NCBI GenBank assembly: GCA_030247885.1
Contig: JAPDRO010000004.1
Location: 1,382,595 to 1,446,594 of the forward strand
Source of the DNA: Taxawa tesnikishii (nom. ined.)
Lineage: Eukaryota; Ascomycota; Dothideomycetes; Dothideales
Reading direction: 5' to 3'
Length of the DNA: 64,000 nt
Position numbers and translations under genes: made by a program. The notes beneath the pieces are model-generated. The model was not told the origin of the DNA. It did not search any database and saw only the letters and a program-made list of their open reading frames with translations. Of this stretch, positions 36,701 to 51,157 are shown one piece after another. Positions within the stretch are counted from its first letter, which is position 1, and each line of letters starts with the position of its first letter.

Positions 36701-37156
36701 CCACCGCGGACCACATTGGCAGTGGGAGAGCTCAGTGCGCGGAGTGAGTTCATTGTCTTTTCAGCGTTGAGTTCCTGGAAGAATCCAACAACGATATTGA
36801 GCACGATAACACCTGCGATGACGCCGCCTTCGATCCACGACTGTATAGCGAGTGAAACCACCATGGCCATGATGAGGACCTGCACACATTAGTATGCTGT
36901 GCTTTGTGTTCATGCAAGAGCACTTCACCAATATCATGGCGTTTGCGATCTGACGCAGTAGGATCTTGGCAGGCTGGACACCAGCGCCACCCTCCAACTC
37001 GTTCTTGCCATACTCATTCGACCTGGACTGTACCTCTGCAGCAGACAGACCATCGACGGGGTTTGTGTCAAGCTCTCGACACAAGACGTCAGATTCAAGA
37101 GCATGAGCAGGCTTCGAGAGAGGCTTGTTGGATTGGCCAGAAATGTGGCCTTCCAT
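33775..37156 (-). CDS. ENA1: ENA-type sodium (Na+/K+) exporting P-type ATPase
   Basis: Plasma-membrane P-type ATPase (class IID) that pumps Na+, and often K+ or Li+, out of the cell. The N-terminus is [20 protein letters not shown], then [10 protein letters not shown]. The actuator motif [10 protein letters not shown] is at about 36510. The phosphorylation motif [14 protein letters not shown] is at about 35905-35940. The nucleotide-binding domain has [11 protein letters not shown] and [10 protein letters not shown]. The hinge [20 protein letters not shown] spans an intron near 34828-34880. The C-terminal membrane half ends with [18 protein letters not shown] and the tail [15 protein letters not shown]. 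Frame changes that each fit one missing base lie at 35505-35510, 35633-35637, 35705-35707 and about 36277-36285. It is the last euchromatic gene before the RIP block and shows no RIP itself. Confidence 0.92.
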
Positions 37157-37659
37157 AGCGCAAACGTGAGAACAACCATTACACTGTTGACAAGAACAAG
37201 ACAGCACCTACGAAGGAGGGGAAAGCATCCATCTTATACCCTACGTGTTGAGCGTCTCATGGCGCAGATAACAGAGAGGCGAACGTGGTCGCCGAGCACT
37301 GCCAATGCTACAGTACTGTTTGTGTCTGCAAGCAATTGCGTCGACAGTCGTGACTGCCAAGAGATGGACCCTGCCACCACGGCAGCAGCAAAGGATGCCT
37401 AGCATAATCGACTAGAAGCTATCAATCCGGGGTGTCTTGACGAACGTGGCTAGGAGGTATGGAGGCTCTTATCGCTCTTGGCACTACCAACAATATCGCG
37501 TCTGACTGAAGGCCAAGGCCAAGGCCATCCAAGCCCAGCGTCGGGAAAATCGGGTAACGCTCGGCGGTACTGAATTTCAGAGGGCTTTTGTCAACATATT
37601 GTCGCACTCATGAAAGGTCCCGGGTCTACGCCTGGAATGTTCTGTGCTTAACCCTACCA
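37157..37659. other. transition zone to the AT-rich block
   Basis: Holds the ENA promoter and normal-composition sequence. Composition changes sharply at about 37660. No gene is seen; a small CCAAGG repeat lies at about 37510-37530. Confidence 0.5.
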
Positions 37660-38462
37660 AAATCCCACGTCTTATTCTAATTACTACTTGTACGCTAGCC
37701 TTATAGAATTTGCTAGTATACGAAACTACTACCCCGCATATAGGGATCCTTAAATATTCTCGTATTTAAAATCGATAGGGATTTTCGGGAATTTTATTAG
37801 CTAACTCTACTAAAGTTACTTAAAACGCGCCTATTAAGTAGTAATTTATTAATATAGTAGTATATATTACCTATATAATTATAGTTAGTCTTTAAAAGAT
37901 ATAGTAATAAAAACTTATATATTTATAATAGATATAGCCTTTTAAAACTTCCTTTTAAATACTATAAGTACTATTATAATTAGTAAGCCTTTAATAACTT
38001 TTATTATTATATACTATCTTTATTATTACCTTTATTAATTATTTAGAATATAATATATTTTATAAGTAAGTTAACTACTTAAGTAAGTTAATTACTTTAT
38101 AAAACTAAAATACTTACGTAGTAATATTATATAATACCTTAATAACGCAACGTATAATATACTTATATTAAAGGAAATATATACCTTATTATCTTTAATA
38201 TTATATTTAAGTAAATTTAAAGTAATAAATACGTTATAATAGTATATATTATACTTTAACTAATACTATAAAACTAACGCGCTAAATAGTACTTTTAACG
38301 CAACTATAAGCCGAAATTAAAGCGCCTTATAAAACTAAAAGAAAAGGTAGTTATATATTATATATTAAATAAGAGTTTACGTAATATATTACCTTTAAAG
38401 GGAAACGTTTAAAATATAACTAATAAGCTACTAAGAAAATATAATAAGAAGTCTATTAGTAA
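37660..38462. repeat. RIP-mutated sequence of unknown origin
   Basis: AT-rich left edge of the block, before the first LTR element. I could not match it to any other element in the window. Confidence 0.5.
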
Positions 38463-41368
38463 TATAGTAGAGTAGCCTCTACTTCCTTACTACTACCTAA
38501 ATAGCTAAGTACTACTACGTAACTTTATATTACGTAACTTTACCCCTTATATTTACCTTTCGAAGGATAATAGTAAGGGATTTATTATAAGAATAAAAAC
38601 TAGAAATAGCTACTTACTACTACTACCTTTCCTCCCTACTATAATTAGTAACTATAGTAGGGAGATTAATTAGCTTAATAAGTAACTTAAGAAGGACTAT
38701 AATAGTAGTAGTAAGTAGTTATCGAATAACTAGATAGTTTTATTAACTAAACGAGTTATTAGTTAACTAGACGAGTTATTTATTAACTAGACGGGTTTAT
38801 TATTACTAGCTATATATATTATAAATTACTTATAGGACCTTTATTTTATCGTTTCTAAGCTACTACTTATTTAATTTTACGTCTTTATACTTATTTTACT
38901 TTTTATTTAAACTTCTATTTTACTTACTATCTTACTAGCTTATAATATTAATTAGATTATTACCTAATTCGTATACTACTAGATTCTTATAGTACGCTAG
39001 TAATAGTAATAACTATAGTCTATTAGATTATTATCCTCTTCCTTATTAGCTTATTAAGTAAGCGCTTATTAAGTAAGCGCTTACTAAGTAAGCGCTTATT
39101 AACTAAGCGCTTATTAACTAAGTAGTCTCTTATTACCTTCCTTATTAGCTTATTAAGTAAGTAATTACTATAAGGCGTAAAAAGTAAGGTACTAGTATTA
39201 CGTAATCTAAAGAGTATAAAAATAAGTCTATTAGAATAATATTTATAACTATAAAGACTTTACTAGAAGATCGCGTTATATTAAAAGAGCGCGTTATATA
39301 ATAAGACTCGTTAATTAGGTAGTTATGTTATAAGATATAAGTATATAAGGTAGTCTTCTTAGTACTACTAGAGGAAGTTCGTAACTATAGAGTTAAGGTT
39401 ATAACTATAGTAATACTAGTATTAGTAGCTATAGTAGTACTAGTATTAGTAACTATAGTAGTACTAATAATAGTAGCTATAGTAATAGTTATAGTAATAC
39501 TAGCGTAGAAAGAGTAAGAGACTTTATAGCTAAGTAATTTATTAAAGGATTACGCTATATAATAAGACTCGTTAATTAAGTAGTTATATTATAAGCTATA
39601 AGTATATAAGGTAGTCTTCTTAATACTACTAAAGGAAATTCGTAACTATAAGGTTATACTTATAACTAGATTTAAAGGTACTATAAAGGTAGCTATTATA
39701 GTACTTATAGTAGTATTAGTACTAAAGTAATTAGTACTAATACGAGGATTAACCTCTAAGAAACTAGCTACTAATATTACTATAAGAAGGACTAAGAGTA
39801 GTACTAGAAAATAACTAGAAGAGCAACTTACTATAAGGACTACTATTTATACGTAATATAAGAAGACTACTAGTTATATATAACGGATTAATCGTACTAG
39901 ATAGAAGCGTATCTCTAGACCTTTTATATTTATATAACGCGCTATAACTATAACTATAAAGTTACTAGTTAAAGAAGTAGTTACTACTAGCGCTAGCGTT
40001 AGTAGTATACGCCTAGAGCTATTAACGCTATAAGAGAAAGAGTAGTTATAAAGAAAAGGCCGTTATTTTCGCTATCGTAATACTAGCTATTAATCTTTCG
40101 ATTTATACTATCTAAATAACTAGATAGTTAGGCTAGTAAATACCTTATAGAAAATACTAGTAAAACGCGCTATATTAGTATTAAAAGAACGCGCTAGGCT
40201 AATACTAGAATAATACGCTATTACTAGTAAGGCTTATAACTATAATATAGCTATATTAAAATAAGTAGAAAGAGTTAGAGATAAGGATAGTAAGGCTATA
40301 GCTTATAAGATACTAAGTTATACTATAAAGATACTAGAGTTTAAGTAGTAACTAGCTAGCTAATAAATTATTAGACTAGCTATAAAAGACTAGACTAGAA
40401 ATTACTTTTACTATTATTTTACTAAGAACTTTATATAGCTCGGAGCTATGTAAAAACTTAAGGGTAAAAGAGTTATTTAATGTTACTAGAATTAACTAGT
40501 TACTTACTACTAGACTAGCGTTTATTACTAAACTAGACTAGCTATTAATTACTAGACTAACTATTATTTGCTAGACTAGCTATTAGTTACTAGACTAGCT
40601 ATTATTTACTATACTAGCTATTAATTACTAAACTAGTTATTAATTACTAAACTAGCTATTATTAGTAGACTAGTTATTACTTACTATATTAGCTATTAAG
40701 TACTATACTAGACTAGTTACTAACTATTAAAATAGTTACTATACTAAAATAGCTACTAGACTAGTTATTAATTACTAAACGAGCTATCGATTACTAGACT
40801 AGCTATTAACTACTATATTAGATTAACTATTAACTACTATATTAAACTAGTTAATAGCTACTACTTATTAGATTAGACTAGCTACTAGTAATTAGGCTAG
40901 CTACTAGCTACTATATTAAAATAGACTACTAGACTAAAAGTCGTACTACTACTAAGGGTTATTTATTATTATTCTTACTAAGAACTTTATATAGCTCGAA
41001 GTTATATAATAACTTAGGAGCTTAAGAGTTATTTAGTAAGTTATTTAGCGAGTTATTTAGTAAGTTATTTAGCAAGTTATTTAGCGAGTTATTTAGCGAG
41101 TTATTTAACGAGTTATTTAATAAGTAGTTTAATAGGCCTATTCGATAAAGTACTTAAGGGACGAGTACTATAAGGAGTAAGGAAGTATATAGTAAGGTAG
41201 CCTCTACTTCCTTACTACTACCTAAATAGCCGAGTACTATTACGTAACTTTATATTATATAACTTTACCCCTTATATCTACCTTTCGGAGGATAATAGCG
41301 AGGGATTTATTATAAGAATAAGAACTAGAGATAGCTACTTACTACTACTACCTTTCTTTCTTACTATA
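38463..41368 (+). mobile_element. non-autonomous LTR element, copy 1 (2906 bp)
   Basis: Flanked by 181-bp direct repeats (38463-38643 and 41188-41368). They begin TATAGTAG/TATAGTAA and end CTACTATA/TTACTATA, consistent with an original TG...CA LTR after RIP. A 4-bp GTAA flanks both sides as a possible target duplication. The interior shows no recognisable gag or pol, although RIP obscures coding. It contains tandem arrays: GCGCTTATTAA-type units near 39060-39125, CTAGACTAGCTATTA-type units at about 40500-40920, and GAGTTATTTA-type 12-mers at about 41025-41130. Copy 2 is nearly identical in inverse orientation. The size suggests a TRIM/LARD-like element. Confidence 0.8.
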
Positions 41369-42376
41369 GTAAGAACTAAGTTAATAACTTTATTAAGCGT
41401 ATACTTAAGTTATAAACGTAATAAAGCCGTCTATATAATTACTAGTATAATAGAGTAACTACTAAATAGTTATAGGTTATTAGTTACGTAGAAGTTACCT
41501 TTAATTTCTACTTATTTAGTTTATATATAAGATAGTTACTTATTTAATTAATAACTACTTTACTCTAAGTTTTACTATTATCTTATTATTTACTACTATC
41601 TTTATTACTACTTATATAGCTTTCTTTTATAGTCTTAACTTAACTTAATATAAAGTTCTCCCTATTATATTTTAATAATTATAGTAGGGAGAAATAAAGT
41701 CCTTAAGGAAATAGTTAATAAAAGGAAGTACGTAAAATAATAAGAGTATAATATAAATACTAGTCGATATAAGAGGATAATTAACCCCTTTAGTAACTCG
41801 CGTACTTATAGTAATATAAAGATCTTAAAGGCTATAAATAACCCCTTTATTAGTAATATGATATATATAAAAGCCTTATAGAATATTATATAGTTAATAT
41901 CTTAAAACTTTCTATTTCGAGAATAAAGTATACTTAAGCGAAATAAAATCTAAAGGTATTTATAAATATAAGTATTACTTAAAGTCTAGTCGAATCTAAA
42001 CTATAAGTAGCTATTAAATTTATAACTCGTACTTATATTAGAAGTAATCCTTCTAAAATATTAAGATAAAAGTCTAAAATACTAAATTAATATAAAGGAT
42101 TAAAATAGTAGTATTACTTTTACTAGAGATATTTATTTATCTACTTTAGATAGTATTAAGTACCCTACTATACTAGCTATATATTTATTATACTTCTAAA
42201 AAATCTATAAAATAAACGATATTTAAATAAAATAATAATACCTTTAAAGGATTTAATTTATACTAGCAAGTTAAAAAGGATTATTACTTTAATAATAAGT
42301 CTATACCTTCTACTAAGTATAATAGTATTTTAAAACTAAAATCGAACGTTAACTTTAAACTATCTATTACTACTAC
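41369..42376. repeat. RIP-mutated sequence between LTR elements
   Basis: About 1 kb of heavily mutated sequence separating copy 1 from copy 3. It is probably a relic of an older element; no family was recognised. Confidence 0.5.
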
Positions 42377-42920
42377 TATAATAGGGTAGCCTTTACTTCT
42401 TTACTATTACTCTTACTACTAAGTACTACTACGTAACTTACTTCTTTATATTTACCTTTTAAAGGACTATAGCTAGATATTTATTATTATTATAATAATA
42501 GGAACTAGAGATAGTTACTTACTATTATTACCTTCTTACTTTACTATATTTAATAACTATAATAGGGAGATTTAATAAGCTTACTATAAGCGAATTAAGA
42601 AGGACTATAATTATAGTAGTAAGTAACTATTAAATAATTAGACGAATTTATTACTAGACGCCGATTTTATTAATAACTATTAATATATATAACTCTACCT
42701 AAGGTATATAAGAGTCGATGCTTACGTAACGTCACTTTTGTTACAAGTTAAAAATAACTTTATTAATAAGACGTTTCTACTAAATATATATATACGCTAT
42801 AAATTACCTATAGGACCTTCGTTTTATTATTTTTAAGTTACTACTTATTTAATTACGCGTTTTTATACTTATTTTACTCCTTATTTAAACTCTTATTTTA
42901 TTCGCTATTTTACTACTTAT

Positions 42921-43087
42921 TATTATAAGATAATAGCTACCTAGTCCGAATAGATAGTTATATAACTTATTAAGCTAAGTAAGGAATTTCTTTATTTCCT
43001 AGCTACTATTATAAATAGCTTAATTAATTAATAAGTTATAGTTAGTTCTACTATATATTTAGTTATAGTTAAGTACTTAGTTTAACT
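42921..43087 (+). repeat. copia 5' LTR
   Basis: 167 bp, matching 51158-51324 with a few C/T differences. It is preceded by the target duplication CTTAT. A possible primer binding site follows (AGTTATAAGCTCGGGTTTA). Confidence 0.85.
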
Positions 43088-46000
43088 AGTTATAAGCTCG
43101 GGTTTATAATAACTTACTACTTAATTAAGTATAGTATATTTTATACTTAAAAGGGCTATAATAAGTAGTAAGACTAATATAATTAATACTTATATTAAAA
43201 GGGCTACTATAAGTAGTAAAACTAATATAATTCCTATATATAAAAGGGCTACTAGAAGTAGTAAGACTACCTATAGAAGTATACTAGTACTTAGAAGGGC
43301 TATAAGATAGTAAGACTAAGTACTATAAAGTATAGTAATTAAAAGGACTATAATAAGTAGTAAGACTAGTTATACTAAGTAAAGCTCTTTATTACTACGA
43401 GCTTACTAAGTATTATAGAGCCTACTCTACTTCTATAAATACCGAAGTCTACTAACTTATTACCTTCCCTTTCGCGCTAATTCGATTCTACTATATCGTT
43501 TTAATTTATATAAATAATTATAATAAGCTTAATAGACGAATTCTTTAGTAAAAAGAGGCTTATTTCTATTCTTATAAGAGAAAATTCGGAGAGATAGTTT
43601 ATACTTATAAGAGAGTAGTTAATAGGAGAAAATATCTAGTTTATTATTAGAAATAAATTAAAAGAAAAGGAGGGTATATAGACGATAACCTTATCTTTAA
43701 CTTTAAGGGAAAAGTTTATAATAACTATATAGCTTCCTACCTTCTTATTTTATATTTAAGCTAATATAAAAGTTAAATACTAGATTACTATTTATATTAA
43801 TAAGGATAACTAAGACTAAATTAAGGACTTAAATATAACTATAACTAAATAAAAGAAGCTAAGGAACAAATACTTAAATAAGCTTTAAATAATAATAAGG
43901 TAGTACCTATAGGATTTTATTAACTATAAAATAGGCCTAGAAACAACTATAAATAAAGTATAAACTTAACTAACTAAGCTAAGTAAGAGGGTAGCTACTA
44001 CTTAACTAAATATAGTAGCTATTAAGAAGCTAAGTAAGAGACTCTAGTAGCTACTCTAGGCTTTACTAAATAAATATACTATCGTAAAGGATATTATTAA
44101 TACTTAGATAAATCTATTAATTAAGGAGTCGATCCTTAAGTTCTAAGAAAAAGAAGCTTCTCTTAAGGCTAAGGCTAGTTAATTTACTCTTCTTACTAAA
44201 AGGTATTAATAATAAAAGACGTCCGATAAAAGGAAATCCTAGTTACTAAATTAAGCTAAGTATTATCTTTATAATAGTAACTACTAGCTAAAAACTACCC
44301 TTCTCTTAAAGATATAAGGACTATAATAAAGGATAAAAGGAAATAAAAGAAGTCTTAAGTTAAGTTAGAGAAGAGTAATAATAATATAATAGACTTAATT
44401 AATAAGCTTTATAAGGAAGTTATAAACTTAAAGTAAGAAAGAATAGGCTTAAAGTAAAAAAGAGGAAGTATAAAGCCTTTAAAGTTAAGGAAACTTTAAC
44501 CTTAAGTAGATTCTAAACTATAAAGTTAAACTTATTAAACTAAGATTAGAAGTTTATAGACCTTATTAAGGAAGTTACTTATCTCTCTAAGGAAGTAAGA
44601 AGTAAAGTTTCTTATTAAAGCTAAGCCTCTAATACTAGTATAAGTTTATATATAACTAACTAGCTCTAGTTATTTAAGAGACTACTTCGAGATATTCTAA
44701 GACGGAAGATTATAGTAAGAGGAAGAGTTTTATTTTTAAACTACTAAAGTATAATAGAAATAATAAATAAGGATAAAAACTCGATTTTTCTATTAAAGAT
44801 ACTTTATATTCTTAATCTTAAAGCTAACTTATTATTTAAAAGGAAGATATACGAGAATAGACTTTATAGGACTTTCGATAAAGATAATATATACTTAAAA
44901 GATAAATAAGGAAATATCGTAGTAAAGGTAAGGTATAAAGGTAGTATTTATATTATAAATAAGATTACCTCGCTAAATAATTAATATATATTTCGAGCTA
45001 TATTAAGTACTTATTAGGGTTTTATTTTATTAAATTTACGAGATAAAATTACCTACTAATAGGTAGAATTTATATAGCTCTAAGAGCCGAGTAATTAGCT
45101 AGTTAATATACCCGAGGATTTACTAATAAAAGTCGAAGTAAATATTATATAACTCCCGAAGTTATATAAAGATCTAATAAATAGTCCCGAAAAGGTACTA
45201 GTAAAAGATATAGCCTAAAAGTAGAGATACTAACTATAGTATAAAAGGCTTACTTATTTTAAAGCTAAAAAGATTAGTAACTTATATAAGGTTATAATAC
45301 TTACTAAATTAATCTAAATTAATAAAAGCTATTAATATAAGATTTATACGCTTACTAAGATTAGGAATAAGAAGGGACCTCTCTTAATAAGAAAGCTAAA
45401 GGTACTTAACCTAGTTTATATAGATATTTATAAACTATTTAAACTATTATAATAAGAGTATATTATATTCCTTCTTATCGTAAATAATTACTTAAGGAAA
45501 GCCTAAATCTATAGACTAAGAACTAGGGATAAAGCTCTTACTTACCTTTAGTAATAAAAGAAGAAGGTAAAACTCTAAGGTAAAGTTAAGCTTAAGGCTA
45601 TTAGAAATAATAATACTCCTAAGCTAAAGGAAGTCTTTTAAGAGTAAGAGAAATAAGAGAGAGTCTAACTATAGTTTACTATTACTTAGATATCTTTATA
45701 AAATAGAGTTATTAAAAGAAGTAACTAGACTATAGAGTTTAATATAAGAGTAATACTTAAGGACGTAGGACTACTAAACGAGTTCTAGTTCGAAGTAATA
45801 TAAACTAATATTTACTTTAAAAACTTTATATCTAACGGACTAGTTATTAATAGTAAATAACTTAGTCTTAAGGAAACTTTTACTAAAATTACCTTATTAA
45901 TTAACTATATTAGAGTCTAAGGTTATAAAGTTATTACTTATATAAACTTAAAATCTTTACCTTTATTCTTAAGATAAAATAAGCTAATAGATAAAAGTAA

Positions 46001-46164
46001 AGTTAGAGTCTTTATAAGTTATATTAAAGGTACTACTAAGTAATAAAAGCTCTAAGTACTAAATATAAGAAAGATAATTATAAGTAGAGTAGTTAAGTTC
46101 TTTAAGGATAAAAAGGAAAGGAATATTAAGCTTAATATACCTATTAGATTTACTTTAAATATAG

Positions 46165-49072
46165 TATAATAGGGAGGAAAGGTAGTAGTAATAAGTAACT
46201 ATCTCTAGTTTTTATTCTTATAATAAATCCCTCGCTATTATCTTCCGAAAGGTAGATATAAGAGGTAGAGTTACGTAATATAGAGTTACGTAGTAGTACT
46301 TAGTTATTTAAGTAGTAGTAAGGAAGTAGAGGCTACCTTACTATATACTTCCTTACTTCTTATAGTACTCGTCCCTTAAGTACTTTATCGAATAGGCCTA
46401 TTAAACTACTCGTTAAATAACTCGTTAAATAACTTACTAAATAACTCGCTAAATAACTTACTAAATAACTCGCTAAATAACTCGCTAAATAACTCGTTAA
46501 ATAACTCTTAAGCTCCTAAGTTATTATATAACTTCGAGCTATATAAAGTTCTTAGTAAGAATAATAATAAATAACCCTTAGTAGTAGTACGACTTTTAGT
46601 CTAGTAGTCTATTTTAATATAGTAGCTAGTAGCTAGCCTAATTACTAGTAGCTAGTCTAATCTAATAAGTAGTAGCTATTAACTAGTTTAATATAGTAGT
46701 TAATAGTTAATCTAATATAGTAGTTAATAGCTAGTCTAGTAATCGATAGCTCGTTTAGTAATTAATAACTAGTCTAGTAGCTATTTTAGTATAGTAACTA
46801 TTTTAATAGTTAGTAACTAGTCTAGTATAGTACTTAATAGCTAATATAGTAAGTAATAACTAGTCTACTAATAATAGCTAGTTTAGTAATTAATAACTAG
46901 TTTAGTAATTAATAGCTAGTATAGTAAATAATAGCTAGTCTAGTAACTAATAGCTAGTCTAGCAAATAATAGTTAGTCTAGTAATTAATAGCTAGTCTAG
47001 TTTAGTAATAAACGCTAGTCTAGTAGTAAGTAACTAGTTAATTCTAGTAACATTAAATAACTCTTTTACCCTTAAGTTTTTACATAGCTCCGAGCTATAT
47101 AAAGTTCTTAGTAAAATAATAGTAAAAGTAATTTCTAGTCTAGTCTTTTATAGCTAGTCTAATAATTTATTAGCTAGCTAGTTACTACTTAAACTCTAGT
47201 ATCTTTATAGTATAACTTAGTATCTTATAAGCTATAGCCTTACTATCCTTATCTCTAACTCTTTCTACTTATTTTAATATAGCTATATTATAGTTATAAG
47301 CCTTACTAGTAATAGCGTATTATTCTAGTATTAGCCTAGCGCGTTCTTTTAATACTAATATAGCGCGTTTTACTAGTATTTTCTATAAGGTATTTACTAG
47401 CCTAACTATCTAGTTATTTAGATAGTATAAATCGAAAGATTAATAGCTAGTATTACGATAGCGAAAATAACGGCCTTTTCTTTATAACTACTCTTTCTCT
47501 TATAGCGTTAATAGCTCTAGGCGTATACTACTAACGCTAGCGCTAGTAGTAACTACTTCTTTAACTAGTAACTTTATAGTTATAGTTATAGCGCGTTATA
47601 TAAATATAAAAGGTCTAGAGATACGCTTCTATCTAGTACGATTAATCCGTTATATATAACTAGTAGTCTTCTTATATTACGTATAAATAGTAGTCCTTAT
47701 AGTAAGTTGCTCTTCTAGTTATTTTCTAGTACTACTCTTAGTCCTTCTTATAGTAATATTAGTAGCTAGTTTCTTAGAGGTTAATCCTCGTATTAGTACT
47801 AATTACTTTAGTACTAATACTACTATAAGTACTATAATAGCTACCTTTATAGTACCTTTAAATCTAGTTATAAGTATAACCTTATAGTTACGAATTTCCT
47901 TTAGTAGTATTAAGAAGACTACCTTATATACTTATAGCTTATAATATAACTACTTAATTAACGAGTCTTATTATATAGCGTAATCCTTTAATAAATTACT
48001 TAGCTATAAAGTCTCTTACTCTTTCTACGCTAGTATTACTATAACTATTACTATAGCTACTATTATTAGTACTACTATAGTTACTAATACTAGTACTACT
48101 ATAGCTACTAATACTAGTATTACTATAGTTATAACCTTAACTCTATAGTTACGAACTTCCTCTAGTAGTACTAAGAAGACTACCTTATATACTTATATCT
48201 TATAACATAACTACCTAATTAACGAGTCTTATTATATAACGCGCTCTTTTAATATAACGCGATCTTCTAGTAAAGTCTTTATAGTTATAAATATTATTCT
48301 AATAGACTTATTTTTATACTCTTTAGATTACGTAATACTAGTACCTTACTCTTTTTACGCCTTATAGTAATTACTTACTTAATAAGCTAATAAGGAAGGT
48401 AATAAGAGACTACTTAGTTAATAAGCGCTTAGTTAATAAGCGCTTACTTAGTAAGCGCTTACTTAATAAGTACTTACTTAATAAGTTAATAAGAAAGAAG
48501 ATAACGATCTAATAGACTATAGTTATTACTATTACTAGCGTACTATAAGAATCTAATAGTATATAAATTAAGTAGTAATCTAATTAATATTATAAGCTAG
48601 TAAGATAGCAAGTAAAATAGAGGTTTAAATAAAGAGTAAAATAAGTATAAAGACGCGAAATTAAATAAGTAGTAGCTTAAAAACGATAAAATAAAGGTCC
48701 TATAAGTAATTTATAGTATATATAGCTAGTAATAATAAACCCGTCTAGTTAATAAATAACTCGTCTAGTTAACTAATAACTCGTTTAGTTAATAAAACTA
48801 TCTAGTTATTTAATAACTACTTACTACTACTATTATAGTCCTTCTTAAGTCGCTTATTAAGCTAATTAATCTCCCTACTATAGTTACTAATTATAGTAGG
48901 GAAGAAAGGTAGTAATAATAAGTAGCTATCTCTAGTTTCTATTCTTATAATAGATCCCTCGCTATTATCTTTTAAAAGGTAAATATAAGGGGTAGAGTTA
49001 CGTAATATAAAGTCACGTAGTAGTACTTAGCTATTTAAGTAGTAATAAGAAAGCGGAGGCTATCCTACTATA
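46165..49072 (-). mobile_element. non-autonomous LTR element, copy 2, inverted and nested in copia
   Basis: 2908 bp, reverse complement of copy 1 over its whole length. It has 181-bp LTRs at 46165-46345 and 48892-49072 and flanking ATAG on both sides. It interrupts the copia element between gag/integrase and reverse transcriptase. It therefore inserted after the copia, which in turn inserted after copy 3. With copy 1 it forms an inverted repeat with arms of 2.9 kb and a spacer of 4.8 kb. Confidence 0.85.
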
Positions 49073-51157
49073 ATAGTACCTTAAAGGAAGCTAATTAGTA
49101 AACTAAGGAGGTAACTAATAGAACTTATACTAAGTATTTATAAGGATATATTATAGTAAGAAAAGCTTCCTAAGACTATAAATTAAGAGGAGTCTTATAT
49201 AACTTAGTAAAAAGAGTCTCTACTAAAAGAATTATAATAAGAAGAGCGAGAGATAATTATTTTAACTTAGCTAAAAACCGTATTTTCCTACGTTAAGATT
49301 CCTACTTTAGTTTTATTAAAGAAAGTCTTCTCTTATATCGAAATCCTAATACTTAAGAAAATAAGAGGGAATCTCGATAAAGATAAGTTAAAAATTAATT
49401 ATAAGTTAATTAAGATCTTTAAAGCTCTTATAACTCTACTTATAAAAGAAAGATAAAGTTAAGTTATTACTCTTTCTAGAGTTAATTAAGTAAAGGAAAA
49501 GTTCGCTTTTATAGTAAAAGGTAAGATAAATATCCTAATTTTATAAACTTATTTAAAAGCTATTTATAACTCTATTTAGGGAGAACTCTAAAAGGAAGCT
49601 ATTAAGAAGGAGCTAGATACTTTATAAGTAAACGTAACGTTTAAAATAACTACTCTATTAAAGGGGTATAATATTATATTAAGTAAATAGGTTTTCGATA
49701 TTAAGTTTAACTTAAATAAATTTCTAAATAAGCTAAAGACTAGGCTAGTAGTAAGAGGATTCTCCTAGAAGTATAGTATTAATTTTAAATATACTTTTAC
49801 TCTTACTTTAAGGTATAATACTCTAAGAGTCTTCCTAGCTATTATTATAATCGAGGATTTAGAGTACTATTAAGTAGATGTTAATAATACCTTTACTAAG
49901 TCGTTCTTAAAGAAGGAGATTTATATAGTACTTTTACTTAGTATTAATCTCGCCCCTAGCTAAGTACTTAAGGTTCTTAGGAGTCTATATAGTTTTAAGT
50001 AAGTAGTAAGAGACTAAAACTAGAACTATATACTATAGCTTTAAAAGCTAGGCTTCGTTTAAAGTAAGGTAGACTTATATCTTTTAATTTACTTAAAAGG
50101 AAGATACTTTTTCTTATCTACGTAAATAACATCTAAGTAGCGTATAAAGATATTAATAATATCTTATAGTTTAAAGAGGCTTTTACTTCTATCTTTAAGA
50201 TTAAGGACCTAAGAGAAATTAACTTTATCTTTAAAGTAAAAATTATAAGAAATAAAGAGGCTAAAATAATTAGAATAAACTAGTCTTATTATATTAAAGA
50301 TATTCTTACCGAATATAATATAGAGAAAGATAAAGCTTACCTAGTAAAGGTACTATTAAATAGCTACGATATACTAAGACTAGCTAGACTCTAAGATATA
50401 AGAGTAAACTAAAGAGAGTACTAGTATCTAATTAGAAAGATAATTTACTTTAGTATTCTAATAAGGCCTAATATTACCTTTGCCTTAAGTAGACTAAGCT
50501 AGTACCTTATAGATTTAATAGAGTTTTATACTAAGGTAACTAAGGGAATCTTAAGGTACTTAAGATTAAATACTAACTTAGTAATTATTCTAGGAGTATA
50601 CTAAGACTAATATTTAACTAGCTTTTCTAACTTTAACTATATAATAGATAAACGAAATAAGATCTTTATCCTTAGTAATATATTTATACTTAGAGGAGGG
50701 CTAATTAGCTAGATAAGTAAGAAGTAAAAGTTAGTAGTAACTTCTACTATAGATACTAAATATATAGTAATATATACTTGCTTAAAGTAATTATAATAGC
50801 TTATATTACTCTTAAGAGATATAGGCTATTAGTACCTTATTAGTAGCAACCCTTTTAAGCTAATAGTTTAAGAGAAGTTAAAGTTTACTATTAAATTACT
50901 TATTATACTTAAAGGAAATAACTAAGCTACTTTCTCTCTTATTTAAGATGCGTACACTTATAATAGATTAAAGTACATTGATATAGCTTATTACTATATT
51001 AGAGATTTATATAAAAGGAAGAGAATTAATATTAACTTTATTAGTATATAAGAGATAATTACTAATAGCTTTATAAAGCCTCTTTAAGGTTAGTATTTCT
51101 AGAGGTTTATTAGTTAACTTAGACTATCTAAAGAGGACTAATCTAGCTAAGGAGGAG

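Noticed and set aside
40500-41130. Regularly spaced short repeats resembling a CRISPR array
   Set aside because: Eukaryotic context, units directly abutting without unique spacers, and the arrays are internal parts of an LTR element present in three copies.
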